From Gemmatimonadales bacterium (GTDB lineage Bacteria; Gemmatimonadota; Gemmatimonadetes; Palauibacterales; Palauibacteraceae): DNA of 64,000 bases. The notes under the pieces were generated by a model, which was not told where the DNA came from, searched no databases, and worked only from the letters and a program-made list of their open reading frames with translations. Below, in pieces: positions 1-9,638 of the stretch. The stretch lies in the NCBI GenBank assembly GCA_009840115.1, contig VXOJ01000017.1, positions 1-64,000 of the forward strand, read 5' to 3'. Within the stretch, counting starts at the first letter, position 1. Every line of letters starts with the position of its first letter. Made by a program: the position numbers and the translations under genes.

Positions 1-367
1 TTTTACTCACCTGCTCGGCGGTCCGCCCCCACTCCCACATTATTGCCGGGAGCTTACTCCGGTGGCGGCCGTCCCCCCGCTAGGCCCCCCCCCCGCCGTT
101 TGGACCCGCGCCGCCCCCACCACCACCCCTCTCGCACTTCCCGTTCTACTATTGAACTAGTTGACCGAACGCCCCCGTCCGTCCAGGTTCTCCCGGCAGG
201 GTAGGCGGGCCACCTCGGGGTGCCGTACAACGGTCGGGACACGTTCCCGTGTCAAAGCCTCGACCTCTGACGGTTGATAGCCGGTTGACAGTCTTTCGAT
301 AGATTGAGCTTGCCGCGACCACTCCGACCGGTCGACTACGCGAACCGAACAAAGCGGTGCGAGGCTT
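1..367. other. gene-free leader region upstream of the efflux operon
   Basis: No convincing gene lies here. The stretch around 70-130 is C-rich and low in complexity. An 8-bp palindrome AACTAGTT sits at 155-162 and three phased repeats lie at 270-302. On the minus strand an ATG at 39 opens a frame that runs off the left edge after 13 codons (MWEWGRTAEQVSK). It could be the start of a divergent gene, perhaps a regulator, but it has no well-placed ribosome binding site and is too short to judge. Confidence 0.6.
270..302 (+). repeat. three direct repeats with an 11-bp period
   Basis: Three consecutive 11-mers, ACGGTTGATAG, CCGGTTGACAG and TCTTTCGATAG, each end in GAYAG at exact 11-bp spacing (276-280, 287-291, 298-302). 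The first two also share CGGTTGA. One helical turn per repeat would put identical bases on the same face of the DNA, as at operators bound by repeated protein units. They lie 66 bp before the efflux adaptor start and overlap TTGATA (274-279), TTGACA (285-290) and TAGATT (300-305), so they could control that operon. The binding protein is unknown. Confidence 0.45.
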
Positions 368-1630
368 ATGAAGGCACGTCATTGGGTCACGTTGATCGTC
401 CTGCTCGTCGCGGGCGCGGCCGTCGTCGGCATCTTCATGCGGCTGAACGAGGACGGGGAGGACGAGCCGCAGAGCTTCGGCGACGCCGCGGCGGACTCCG
501 TGGCCGAGGCGGTGCGGGGGACGGCCTCCGCGGCCGCCTTCGCCACGGACATTTTCCTTCCCGTCGAAGGGGCCGTCATCCAGCGCGACACCTTCGTGCT
601 CTGGGTCACCGCGAGCGGACGGGCCGCATCCCTGCGCCGGGCCCCGCTCCATGCGGAAGTCCAGGGGCCGGTGACGGCGGTGCCGGTGCAGGAGGGCGTG
701 CACGTGCGGGCCGGCCAGCTCCTGGCGCGGATCGACCCGACGCTCTACGAACTCCAGGCGCAGCGGGCGGAGGCCGGCGTGGCGCGCGCGCAGGCGGAGT
801 ATCTGGACCGGGTGCTCTTCGATGACGAGCTGCCGGACTCGGTCCGGCTGGCCCGCGCCGAGCAGGCCCGCATCCGGGTGAGCCTCCCGGACTACGAGGC
901 GCAACTCGCGGAAGCGCGCTACGAACTGGAAAAGACGCGGATCGTCGCCCCCTTCGCAGGCCTCGTGGCGAACCTCGCCGTCGCGCACGGGAGCCGCGTC
1001 AGGACGGGCGATTCGATCGCGACCATCGTCGACCTTTCCGAGATCGACATCGATGCCGAGGTCCTGCATTCCGAACTCCCGCTCGTGGAGGTGGGGCGAC
1101 AGGCGACGGCGACGTTCCCCGCGCTCCGGGGAGAGATCTTCGAGGGGCGCGTCGTGAGCGTGAACCCGCTGGTCGATCCCGAGACGCAGACGGCGCGCGT
1201 CACCGTGCGCCTGTCGAATCCCGAGGCTCGAATCGTGCCGGGCATGCCGGGGAACGTGCGGATCGCCGGCCGTCAACTCGCGGACCGGACGTTCGTGCCG
1301 AAGGAAGCGGTGGTCGAGCGGAGCCGGCGGCAGGTGGTGTTCGTGTTCGAGCCGGGAGCCCCGGGCTCGGAGACGGGACGCGCCCAGTGGGAGTACGTGA
1401 CGCTCGGCCTTGAGAACGACACGCAGGTCGAGATCATCCCCAGTCCGGACGGAGACGACACCTTCGTGCCCGCGGGCGGGGAAGTCGTGCTCGTCGACGG
1501 TCACGCCACGCTCACGCACGACGCCCAGGTGCGGATCGAGAACCACGGAGAACTCGTTACGCCGATGGAACCCGCCCCGGACGACACACCGGACAACTCC
1601 GCGAGCGGCTCCACGGGCGGTTCGCGGTGA
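368..1630 (+). CDS. RND efflux periplasmic adaptor (membrane fusion protein)
   Basis: The 420-aa protein would bridge an inner-membrane RND pump to the outer-membrane channel. It has one N-terminal membrane anchor (about residues 7-23), then a split lipoyl domain: the first half around 97-125 (VHVRAGQLLARID), a coiled-coil hairpin of roughly 70 residues, and the return half near 190-220 (IVAPFAGLV). A beta-barrel and membrane-proximal region follow, and the last 25 residues are low-complexity. It heads the operon and its stop overlaps the next start (GTGA). It is the only adaptor for two downstream pumps. The substrate cannot be read from sequence. Confidence 0.9.
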   Translation: MKARHWVTLIVLLVAGAAVVGIFMRLNEDGEDEPQSFGDAAADSVAEAVRGTASAAAFATDIFLPVEGAVIQRDTFVLWVTASGRAASLRRAPLHAEVQGPVTAVPVQEGVHVRAGQLLARIDPTLYELQAQRAEAGVARAQAEYLDRVLFDDELPDSVRLARAEQARIRVSLPDYEAQLAEARYELEKTRIVAPFAGLVANLAVAHGSRVRTGDSIATIVDLSEIDIDAEVLHSELPLVEVGRQATATFPALRGEIFEGRVVSVNPLVDPETQTARVTVRLSNPEARIVPGMPGNVRIAGRQLADRTFVPKEAVVERSRRQVVFVFEPGAPGSETGRAQWEYVTLGLENDTQVEIIPSPDGDDTFVPAGGEVVLVDGHATLTHDAQVRIENHGELVTPMEPAPDDTPDNSASGSTGGSR

Positions 1631-3024
1631 GGCGCGGAGCCGGGGGACGCCGGCCCCGCTTCCGTGAGGCGGCCGCGCTCGCCGCCGTGCTGGCGGCTGC
1701 AGGTTTCGCGGCCCCGGCGCCCTCCGTTGCGCAGAATCCGTCGCTCCCGGACACGATCGATATCACGAGAGCGATTCGGATCGCCCTCAGCGAGAGCCCG
1801 GTCCTGCGGATATCCCGTACGCAGGCGGATCGGGCGGGCGCCGACCGATTGGCCGCCTGGGGAGCGTTCCTCCCGACGGCCAGCGTGAACGCCGACCTCG
1901 GCCGGTCGAGTTTCTCGCGGACCACGTTCGTCGGCGAGGAGGGGCTGTCGGAGACGCTTCCGGGGGTCCTCACGTCTTCGAGCCAGAACGCGAGGCAGCA
2001 ACTGGGGATGAGCTGGGTCGTCCTGGATCGCGGACGGCGTTTCTCCGAGATCTCGCGGTCCGCGGCAAATCTTCGCGCCGCGCAGCGATACTACGACGAC
2101 CGGCAGCGCGAGGTCGTGCTGACGGTGCGCCGCGATTTCCTCGAGGCCCTGCGGCGGCAGGAACTGCTGGAGCTCACGCGAACCCAGATCGCGGACCGGG
2201 AACTCGAACTCGAGATCGCCAGCCGGCGGTACGAGATCGCGGCGGTGGAACGGACGGATCTGCTCGCCGCGGAAGGGAACCTGTTGAACGCACGGATTGC
2301 CCTCGCCGCCGAGGAAAACCAGTTGCGCGCCGGACTGCGCCAGCTCGTGGTGTCGATGGGCCTGCCGCCCGACGCGGGCGACGGCCTCGTGCTCACGGGC
2401 GACGACGGCATGCCCGAGGGCATCCCGGACATCGATTTCATCGTTCGGACCGCCGTGACCTCCGACCCCGAGCTGGCGGCGCTCGATGCGGAGCGCGCCG
2501 CCGCGGCCGCGTCGTTGTGGACCGCGCGCACCCGCTACCTGCCGCAGGTCAGCGTGAATCTGGGATGGAGCCGCAGCGAGAACTTCGGTCCCGAGGACTC
2601 GTTCTGGCAGTTCGACCCGGCCGACACGAGTCACGGTTTCAGTATCACGGCATCCTGGAGCCTCTTCGACGGCTTCCAGCGTGAACGGGAGAACGCCCAG
2701 GCGTCTGCCGCCCGGCGGCAGGCCGAGGAGGATCTGCGGCGCCGGCGGCTGGAGATCGAGCGCGATGTGCGGCGTTACGGCGACGACATCTCACAGCTGG
2801 CTCAGACGCTGGGTCTGCTCGAGCGCGTGTACGCGATCTCGCGCGAGCGGCTCGAGATGCAACAGGAGCGTTACCGGCTCGGGACCGTGAGCTTCACCGA
2901 ACTCCAGCAGGCGATCGACGCCGTGCAGAGAGCGGAGACCGATCTGATCCAGCGGCAGTACGACTACCGGATCACGTGGTCCAGTCTCGCCGAGTACCTC
3001 GAGAGCGGGCCCGGCACCCCGTGA
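1627..3024 (+). CDS. TolC-family outer-membrane efflux channel
   Basis: This 465-aa protein has a signal peptide ending near SVA before QNPS (about residue 36). The mature part shows the internal duplication typical of TolC-family proteins: two long helical regions rich in Arg, Glu and Ala, separated by strand-like segments such as LPQVSVNLGWS and SITASWSLFDG. Length fits the family (420-490 aa). The GTG start overlaps the adaptor stop by 4 bases, supporting co-translation. Known family role: trimeric outer-membrane exit duct for RND pumps. Confidence 0.88.
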   Translation: MRRGAGGRRPRFREAAALAAVLAAAGFAAPAPSVAQNPSLPDTIDITRAIRIALSESPVLRISRTQADRAGADRLAAWGAFLPTASVNADLGRSSFSRTTFVGEEGLSETLPGVLTSSSQNARQQLGMSWVVLDRGRRFSEISRSAANLRAAQRYYDDRQREVVLTVRRDFLEALRRQELLELTRTQIADRELELEIASRRYEIAAVERTDLLAAEGNLLNARIALAAEENQLRAGLRQLVVSMGLPPDAGDGLVLTGDDGMPEGIPDIDFIVRTAVTSDPELAALDAERAAAAASLWTARTRYLPQVSVNLGWSRSENFGPEDSFWQFDPADTSHGFSITASWSLFDGFQRERENAQASAARRQAEEDLRRRRLEIERDVRRYGDDISQLAQTLGLLERVYAISRERLEMQQERYRLGTVSFTELQQAIDAVQRAETDLIQRQYDYRITWSSLAEYLESGPGTP

Positions 3025-3055
3025 CGAAACTCCGCCGCATGCGAGGCGGCTGACC

Positions 3056-6000
3056 TTGGCGCTTCCCGACGTTTCGCTTCGGCGGCCGGTGGCGACGGCG
3101 ATGCTCTATGTGGGCATCGCCGTGCTGGGCGTGGTGTCGTTCCTCCGTCTGCCCATCGACCTCCTGCCGGATGTCGCCTTCCCGACGCTCTCCGTGTGGA
3201 CGACGTACTCGGATGCGGGCCCCGCGGAGGTCGAGCGCTTCATCACGGAACCCATCGAACAACAGTTGTACTCGATCCCGGGGGCGCGCCGCATCTCGTC
3301 GCGATCGCGCGAGGGGCAGTCGCTCGTCCAGCTCCAGTTCGCCTGGGGCACGGACATGGAGTTCGCGACCCTCCACACCCGGGAGAAGCTGGACAATCTG
3401 ACGGAGAGGCTCCCGGAAGGCTCGGAGCGGCCCACGATCCTGAGATCGGATCCGACGAGCGATCCGATCATGACCCTCGCGGTGAGCGGGGCTGACCTCC
3501 GCAGCCTGCGCGATCTCTCCGAAGTCGTCTTCAAGCGGCGCCTGGAGCAGCTGGACGGCGTCTCGCTGGCGGGGCTGACGGGCGGACCCGAGCGGGAGCT
3601 GCGGGTCATCGTGGACCCGGAATACCTGGACGTGCACGAGGTCTCGCTCAGCGAAATCTCGAACGCGCTCGACCAGGCGAACTACAATGCGCCCGGCGGC
3701 ACGATCCAGCGGGGCCGGTTCGAGTACAGCCTGCGCACGCTGGGCCAGTTCCGGGAGGTCGAGGAACTGCTCGACGTCGTCATCGCGCGGCCGCGGGGCG
3801 TCGGGGCCCGTCCCGTCCGATTGGTCGATGTCGCCACCGTGGTCGACACGATCGCGGACCTCGAGACGATCGCGCGCTTCAACGGGGAACCCGCGATCGG
3901 GCTCCAGGTGTTCAAGGAGGCGGGGACGAACACGGTCCGCGTGGCGGACGGCGTGCGTGAGACGCTGGATCAGTTGCGGGAGGAGTTCTCCGGGATCTCG
4001 ATCGAGATCGCCTCCAGTCAGGCGGCCTTCATCCGGGACGCGATCTCGAACGTCGTCTCCGCCCTGCTGCTCGGCGGGGCGCTGGCCTTCCTCGTCCTCT
4101 TCCTCTTCCTGCGCGATCCGAGGTATCCGCTGGCCATCGGGCTCGCCATCCCGATCTCGGTCATGGCGGCCTTCGCGCTCTGCTACGCGTTCGATGTCAG
4201 TCTCAACATCATGTCGCTCGGCGGCCTCGCGCTCGGGGTCGGCCTGCTCGTCGACAACTCCATCGTCGTGCTCGAGAACATCTTCCGGCACCGCGAGGAG
4301 TCGGGCGGGAGCGCGCGGGAGTCGGCCGGGCGGGGCGCCCGGGAGGTGGCGGCGGCGATCACGGCGTCGACGCTCACGACGATCGCCGTATTCGGACCGG
4401 TGCTGTACGTGGAGGGCGTGGCGGGCGCCCTCTTCGGCGACCTTTCGCTCGCGGTGACGTTCTCCCTCCTCGCCTCGCTGCTAGTGGCGCTCACGCTGCT
4501 CCCGGTGCTCGCCGCCCAGGTGGCCCGCGGGAGGCGCGGAGCGGAGACGGCGGGCTTCGATGGCGAGACGTTCCCGTCGGCGCCCGATGCGCCGGAAGCC
4601 GAACGGCCGGGGCGCGTGCGCCGGGTCGGCCGAGCCGTGCGGGCGGGCGCCGTCGCGGGCGTGCGAGGCGTCGGGGGCGGGGTCGCCTACGTGGGGCGCT
4701 CGGTCAAGCTCACGGGCGTCGATGTCGCGACCGGCGGCGGCAGAGTCCTGGGCCTGCTCTTCGGCCCCTTCCTGCGGGCCTTCGAGCGCGCGTTCCTCCG
4801 TTTCGCGGGTCGGTACGAGCGGACGCTCGAGTGGGCCCTGGCGCACCGGCTGGAAGTCCTCTCGATCGCCGTCGTCGCGCTGGCCGGCGCCGTCATGCTC
4901 GCCGGATCCCTCCCGCGGGGACTCATGCCGCGCGTGGACGAGCAGCAGTTCTGGGTCGAACTCAACCTCCCCCAGGGGACGCCGATCCGGACGACGGACG
5001 AGACGGCGGGCGAGGTGGAGCGGCTCCTGCTCGACATGGCGGACGTCTCGGGCATCTTCACCCGGGTGGGCCGCAGCCGGGGCAGCGAACTCGCGGCGCG
5101 CGACCTGACCGGACTTAACAACGCGGCGCTCGACGTCCAGCTCGCCGGGTCGTCCCGGCCGACGAGCGAAGCCATCGCCGAACTGCGGGCGCGGCTCGCG
5201 GGGAGCGGGGTGGATCCGGCCTTCGTGACGATCGAGACCGGACGGGCCACATCGCTCGGCAGGGCGCTGGCGATCGGGGAGGCCGACCTCGCGGTGAAGG
5301 TGCAGAGCGGGGAACTGGATGAACTCGTGCCGGTCGCCGAGGCGGTCGAGACCCGGCTCGAGGGCGTCTCGACGCTGGCCGATGTCCGGCTGGACTTCCT
5401 TCGCACGCAGCCGGAACTCGTCATCGAAGTCAATCGGGAGGTGGCGGCCCGTCACCAGATCACCGTGACTTCGGTCGCGACGGCGATCGAGGACTACCTC
5501 CGGGGGTCGGAGACGAACAACGCGTACTCGGTATTCGCGGACAAGGTCGACATCCGGGTCACGATCCCGGAGACCGCCCGGCGGGAACTCGACCGGGTGC
5601 TCGGGCTTCGGCTGCAGGGCGTGCCGATCGGGGAACTCGTGACGGTCCGGCAGGGGTTCGGTCCGGTCGAAATCCGGCGCGAGGATCAGAACCGCACGAT
5701 CCAGGTGCTCGCGGACGTGGCCGAGGGCGGACTCCGGACGGCCGTGCGGGAGGTGGAGGCCGCGATCGCGGACATCCCGCGGCCGGCGCTCACGACCGTG
5801 CGCGTCGGCGGCGAGAACGAGGAGATGCAGGACAGCTTCCGCTCGCTCACCTTCGCCTTCGCGCTCGCGCTGGCCCTCGTCTTCCTCATCATGGCCGCCC
5901 AGTTCGAGTCGCTCGTGCAGCCGCTCGTCGTCCTCACCGCGGTGCCGCTGGCGGCGATCGGGGCGGTGACGGCGCTCTGGATCGCCGGGGACGGCCTCAA

Positions 6001-6463
6001 CGCGATGAGCGGTATCGGGTTCGTGATCCTCATCGGCATTGTCGTCAATGACGCGATCGTCAAGGTCGACTTCATCAACCAGCGGAGACGAGCGGGGCTC
6101 GCGAAGCGGGCCGCGATCCTCGAAGCGGGCCGGCTGCGGCTCCGCCCCATCGTGATGACGACCATCACGACCGTGGTCGGGCTCCTCCCTCTCGCCGCCG
6201 GGCTCGGGGCCGGGGCCGACCTCCGCGCCCCGCTGGCCGTCGCGGTGATCGGCGGCCTCATCTCCGCGACCTTCCTCACGCTCATCGTCGTGCCGGTCGT
6301 ATATTCGGTCCTCGTCGAGCCCTCCGTGTCCGTGGGGCCCGACCCGGGCCCGCGGCCCGAGCGCCGCGACCCGTCCGCGCTCCGGCCGACGCCGGGGTAT
6401 GGCCTCGGCGGCGGCTCCGGACCGGCGGCTCCAGGCATGGCGAGAGGGAGTGTGGAACCATGA
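3056..6463 (+). CDS. RND-family efflux pump, inner-membrane subunit 1
   Basis: This 1135-aa AcrB-like proton-driven transporter begins directly with the cytoplasmic helix and TM1 (SLRRPVATAMLYVGI). It has two large periplasmic loops. TM4 carries LLVDNSIVVLEN (about 396-408), with Asp-Asn instead of the Asp-Asp of HAE1 pumps. TM10 carries GIVVNDAIVKVDF (about 994-1006). An insert of about 90 residues, Arg/Gly/Val-rich, lies between TM6 and TM7 (roughly 490-580), and a Pro/Gly-rich tail ends the protein. The TTG start is chosen because the conserved N-terminus begins there and GAGG lies about 10 bases upstream. Its stop overlaps the second pump (ATGA). Confidence 0.92.
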   Translation: MALPDVSLRRPVATAMLYVGIAVLGVVSFLRLPIDLLPDVAFPTLSVWTTYSDAGPAEVERFITEPIEQQLYSIPGARRISSRSREGQSLVQLQFAWGTDMEFATLHTREKLDNLTERLPEGSERPTILRSDPTSDPIMTLAVSGADLRSLRDLSEVVFKRRLEQLDGVSLAGLTGGPERELRVIVDPEYLDVHEVSLSEISNALDQANYNAPGGTIQRGRFEYSLRTLGQFREVEELLDVVIARPRGVGARPVRLVDVATVVDTIADLETIARFNGEPAIGLQVFKEAGTNTVRVADGVRETLDQLREEFSGISIEIASSQAAFIRDAISNVVSALLLGGALAFLVLFLFLRDPRYPLAIGLAIPISVMAAFALCYAFDVSLNIMSLGGLALGVGLLVDNSIVVLENIFRHREESGGSARESAGRGAREVAAAITASTLTTIAVFGPVLYVEGVAGALFGDLSLAVTFSLLASLLVALTLLPVLAAQVARGRRGAETAGFDGETFPSAPDAPEAERPGRVRRVGRAVRAGAVAGVRGVGGGVAYVGRSVKLTGVDVATGGGRVLGLLFGPFLRAFERAFLRFAGRYERTLEWALAHRLEVLSIAVVALAGAVMLAGSLPRGLMPRVDEQQFWVELNLPQGTPIRTTDETAGEVERLLLDMADVSGIFTRVGRSRGSELAARDLTGLNNAALDVQLAGSSRPTSEAIAELRARLAGSGVDPAFVTIETGRATSLGRALAIGEADLAVKVQSGELDELVPVAEAVETRLEGVSTLADVRLDFLRTQPELVIEVNREVAARHQITVTSVATAIEDYLRGSETNNAYSVFADKVDIRVTIPETARRELDRVLGLRLQGVPIGELVTVRQGFGPVEIRREDQNRTIQVLADVAEGGLRTAVREVEAAIADIPRPALTTVRVGGENEEMQDSFRSLTFAFALALALVFLIMAAQFESLVQPLVVLTAVPLAAIGAVTALWIAGDGLNAMSGIGFVILIGIVVNDAIVKVDFINQRRRAGLAKRAAILEAGRLRLRPIVMTTITTVVGLLPLAAGLGAGADLRAPLAVAVIGGLISATFLTLIVVPVVYSVLVEPSVSVGPDPGPRPERRDPSALRPTPGYGLGGGSGPAAPGMARGSVEP

Positions 6464-9400
6464 TCGATCTGGCCATCCGCCGACCGGTGGCGACCGCCGC
6501 GATCTACATCGCGCTCTTCGCGCTCGGCGTGACGAGCTTCCGGCTCATCCCGGTCGAGGACCTGCCCGAGGTCGAGTTCCCCCGTCTCACGGTCACCGCC
6601 ACCTGGGACGGCGCCTCGCCCGAGGCGCTGGAAGCGTTCGTGACCGCGCCGCTCGAAACCGTCATCCAGCAGGTCGGCGGGGTGGAGAAGGTCGTCTCGG
6701 AATCCTCCGCCGATCAGCGCGGGACGGGGTCCAGCGCCCGGATCGAAGTCGAATTCGAGCGCGATACGCGGATGGAGTTCGCCCGCCTCGAGCTCGGCGA
6801 ACGGATCAACTCGATCCGGGACGAGCTGCCCGAGGGCGTGGTGCCCCTCCTCTCCGAGTACGTCCCGCAGGAATTTGCCGAGGAAGAGGAGCAGCTTCTC
6901 ACCTTCTCGCTGACCGGCCCCTACACCTTCGCGCGCCTGGGCGAGATCGCCGAGGAGGAGATCGCGCCCTTCGTGCGGGGGTTGCCGGGCGTGTCCGCGG
7001 TGGACGTGCGGGGGGCCGAGCGCCGCGAGATCGCGGTCGAGCTCGACCGGGGCCGGCTGGAGGCGCTCGGGCTGCGGCCGGAGGAGGTCAGCCGCCGGAT
7101 CGTCGAACTCTCAGAGCCGAAGGCTCCGGGGTCGGTCGAACTCGATGGGCGGCAGTTCGCCATCGCCGTGCGCACCCGGGCGCTCGAGGTGTCGGACATC
7201 GCGGACATGATCGTCCTCACCCGGCCGGATGGGCCCGTGCGCGTGGGCGATCTCGGGCAGGTGCGCGACCAGACGGAAGACCCGCTGTTCTTCTGGCGCA
7301 TCAACTCGCAGCCCACGATCTCGATCAGCGTGTACCGCCAGTCGGGCACGAACGTGATCCAGATCGCGGACGACGTGAAGGCCGCGATGACCGAACTGGG
7401 TTCGACGCTGCCGGCGGGCGTGGGGCTCGAGTTGCTGCGGGATCAGAGCGAGAACATCCGCGAGCAGCTCACGGAGCTCCGGCTCCGCGCCATCGCCGCC
7501 GCCATCGTGATCTTCATCGTGCTCACGCTCTTCCTGCGGTCGCTCGGCGCCGTCCTCGTCGTGTTCGCGACGATCGGATTCAGCGTCCTGACGGCGGTGA
7601 ACTTCCTCTACATCGGCGGATTCTCGCTGAACCTGCTCACGCTGTGGGGGCTCGCGTGGGGGTTCGGCCTCGTCGTCGACAACGGCATCGTCGTGCTCGA
7701 AAACGTGGAGCGTCACCGTAGGGCGGGGGCGGGCCCATCCGATGCCGCGAGCCGCGGGGCGCGCCAGGTCGTCCTGCCCGTGCTCGCCGCAACGCTGACG
7801 ACCGCGATCGTGCTCGTCCCCTTCCTCTTCCTGCAGGGAGAGCTGCGGGTCTACTACCTGCCGCTCACGTTCGCCGTGGGCTTCTCGATCATCGCGAGCC
7901 TCTTCGTGGCGTTCACCTTCGTCCCGGCGCTCGCCTCGCGCGTCTCCCGCATGCGGGATTCCGCCGGGGCCGTGGTCGATTCGGCCCTGACGACGGGGGA
8001 CGCCGCGGCAGCGCCGACCCGACAGTCCGAACCGTTCTACATCGCGGGATACCGGTCGCTCCTCGGGTTCGCGCTTCGGCATCCCGTCCTCGTCGCACTC
8101 GTCTGCCTCGGGAGTCTCGCGGGGAGCTGGTACCTGTTCGACGAGCACGTGAGCAGGGGGAGCTACTGGAGCGGATTCGGAGGGGGCGGAAGCGGGATCA
8201 CGATCACGATCAGCTTCCCGCGCGGCGCGGGGCTGGAACGCACGGACGAACTTGTGCGCTCCTTCGAGGCGAAGCTCGCCACCATCGATGAAGTCGAACG
8301 CTTCGAGGCGCAGGTCCGGCCCAACTACGCGTACATGCGCGCGGAATTCCCCGACGGACTCGAGCACACGTCGATCCCGGTGGCCATCAAGGACCAGATG
8401 ACGGCGTACAGCTACGGGTTCTCGGGCGTCGACGTCTTCGTGCGGGGATACGGTCCCAGTTTCTACGGCGGCGGCTCGAGTCCGCCCAACTACAGCCTGC
8501 AGGTGCTCGGGTACAACTACCTGACGGTGCAGGAGATCGCCGAGGAGATCGCGTCGCGTCTGACGCGATTCTCCCGGATCCGCGACGTAGACCCGAACGC
8601 GAGCGGCAACTGGTATCAGCGCGACCGGGAATTCGAGTACTACGTGGAGCCGGATCGGGAGGCGCTGGCGGCCTACAACCTCCCGGTGCAGCAGTTGCTC
8701 AACTACGTGTCGAGCAACATTCAGGGCCGGCCGGCCGTGAGCCGGATCCGCGTGGGCGGCGAGGAGGTGCAGTACGCCGTAAAGGTGGACGGGTATCGCG
8801 AGTTCGACTTCCATGACCTGAGCGATCTGCGCGTGCCGATCTCCTCCCGCGAGGAACTCCGGCTCGCCAACGTCGCGGAGGTGGGGCGCCGGCAGGTCCT
8901 GGCCAGCATCCGGCGGGAAGACCAGCAGTACGAGCGGACCGTGGCGTGGGAGTTCCGGGGGCCGGTACGGTTCGGCGATGTCGTCCGCGACGCGGTGGTG
9001 GACGCGATGGAACTCCCGCCGGGATACCGGATCGAGAAATCGCGCTACGGGGGCTGGACGACGGAGGAGACGACGCAGATGTGGGTCGTCCTCGCCTTCT
9101 CCATCCTCCTCATCTACATGGTGACGGCCGGTCTGTTCGAGTCGCTCCTGGCGCCGTTCGTCGTGCTCTTCTCGCTGCCCTTCGCCCTCATCGGCGTCTT
9201 CCTCATCTTCTTCTACACCGATGCGACCTTCACCCGCACCGCGTTCATCGGCACGATCATGATGGGCGGCATCGTGGTGAACAACGCCATCCTTGTGGTC
9301 TACCACATCGGCGAGGTGCGCAAACGCATGCCGACGGCGGCGGCGATCGTGCAGGGAACGCTGGAGCGCGTGCGCCCCATCCTCATGACGACGCTCACGA

Positions 9401-9564
9401 CGGTGTTCGGACTCCTGCCGCTCGTCCTCTTCGCCCCCTCCCAGGATCAGAACATCTGGAACGCGCTCGCGCTCGCGACCATCGGCGGGTTGATTTCGAG
9501 TACGTTATTCGTGCTCGTCGCAATTCCGGTGGCATATCGTTACATCGTGGCACGCCGTATCTGA
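6460..9564 (+). CDS. RND-family efflux pump, inner-membrane subunit 2
   Basis: This second pump has 1034 aa and belongs to a different branch from the first. It starts MIDLAIRRPVATAAIYIAL and has TM4 LVVDNGIVVLENVERH (about 403-418) and TM10 GGIVVNNAILVVYH (about 935-948). Its second periplasmic loop is rich in Gly and Tyr (GFGGGGSG, GPSFYGGGSSPP) and looks divergent. It overlaps the preceding pump by 4 bases. With one adaptor and one outer-membrane channel for two pumps, a mixed pump assembly like MdtBC is possible, but separate use of the shared adaptor is equally compatible. Confidence 0.9.
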   Translation: MIDLAIRRPVATAAIYIALFALGVTSFRLIPVEDLPEVEFPRLTVTATWDGASPEALEAFVTAPLETVIQQVGGVEKVVSESSADQRGTGSSARIEVEFERDTRMEFARLELGERINSIRDELPEGVVPLLSEYVPQEFAEEEEQLLTFSLTGPYTFARLGEIAEEEIAPFVRGLPGVSAVDVRGAERREIAVELDRGRLEALGLRPEEVSRRIVELSEPKAPGSVELDGRQFAIAVRTRALEVSDIADMIVLTRPDGPVRVGDLGQVRDQTEDPLFFWRINSQPTISISVYRQSGTNVIQIADDVKAAMTELGSTLPAGVGLELLRDQSENIREQLTELRLRAIAAAIVIFIVLTLFLRSLGAVLVVFATIGFSVLTAVNFLYIGGFSLNLLTLWGLAWGFGLVVDNGIVVLENVERHRRAGAGPSDAASRGARQVVLPVLAATLTTAIVLVPFLFLQGELRVYYLPLTFAVGFSIIASLFVAFTFVPALASRVSRMRDSAGAVVDSALTTGDAAAAPTRQSEPFYIAGYRSLLGFALRHPVLVALVCLGSLAGSWYLFDEHVSRGSYWSGFGGGGSGITITISFPRGAGLERTDELVRSFEAKLATIDEVERFEAQVRPNYAYMRAEFPDGLEHTSIPVAIKDQMTAYSYGFSGVDVFVRGYGPSFYGGGSSPPNYSLQVLGYNYLTVQEIAEEIASRLTRFSRIRDVDPNASGNWYQRDREFEYYVEPDREALAAYNLPVQQLLNYVSSNIQGRPAVSRIRVGGEEVQYAVKVDGYREFDFHDLSDLRVPISSREELRLANVAEVGRRQVLASIRREDQQYERTVAWEFRGPVRFGDVVRDAVVDAMELPPGYRIEKSRYGGWTTEETTQMWVVLAFSILLIYMVTAGLFESLLAPFVVLFSLPFALIGVFLIFFYTDATFTRTAFIGTIMMGGIVVNNAILVVYHIGEVRKRMPTAAAIVQGTLERVRPILMTTLTTVFGLLPLVLFAPSQDQNIWNALALATIGGLISSTLFVLVAIPVAYRYIVARRI

Positions 9565-9638
9565 CGGCACGCCCGCCGGGAGGCCACGGCAACGGTCCGG
9601 GGGGCGCACGGGAACACGAAAGCTGACGGGGGTCGAGA

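Noticed and set aside
54-242. 62-codon minus-strand frame in the leader region
   Set aside because: Low-complexity Gly/Arg/Trp content from the C-rich DNA and no ribosome binding site.
149-1546. Long open frame on the minus strand opposite the adaptor gene
   Set aside because: Its composition is Arg/His/Pro-rich shadow coding typical of the antisense of G+C-rich genes, and the plus-strand frame is a clear adaptor.
3106-9306. Several long minus-strand frames under the RND pumps
   Set aside because: They have no domains, are rich in Arg, Glu, Asp and His, and mirror strong plus-strand genes.
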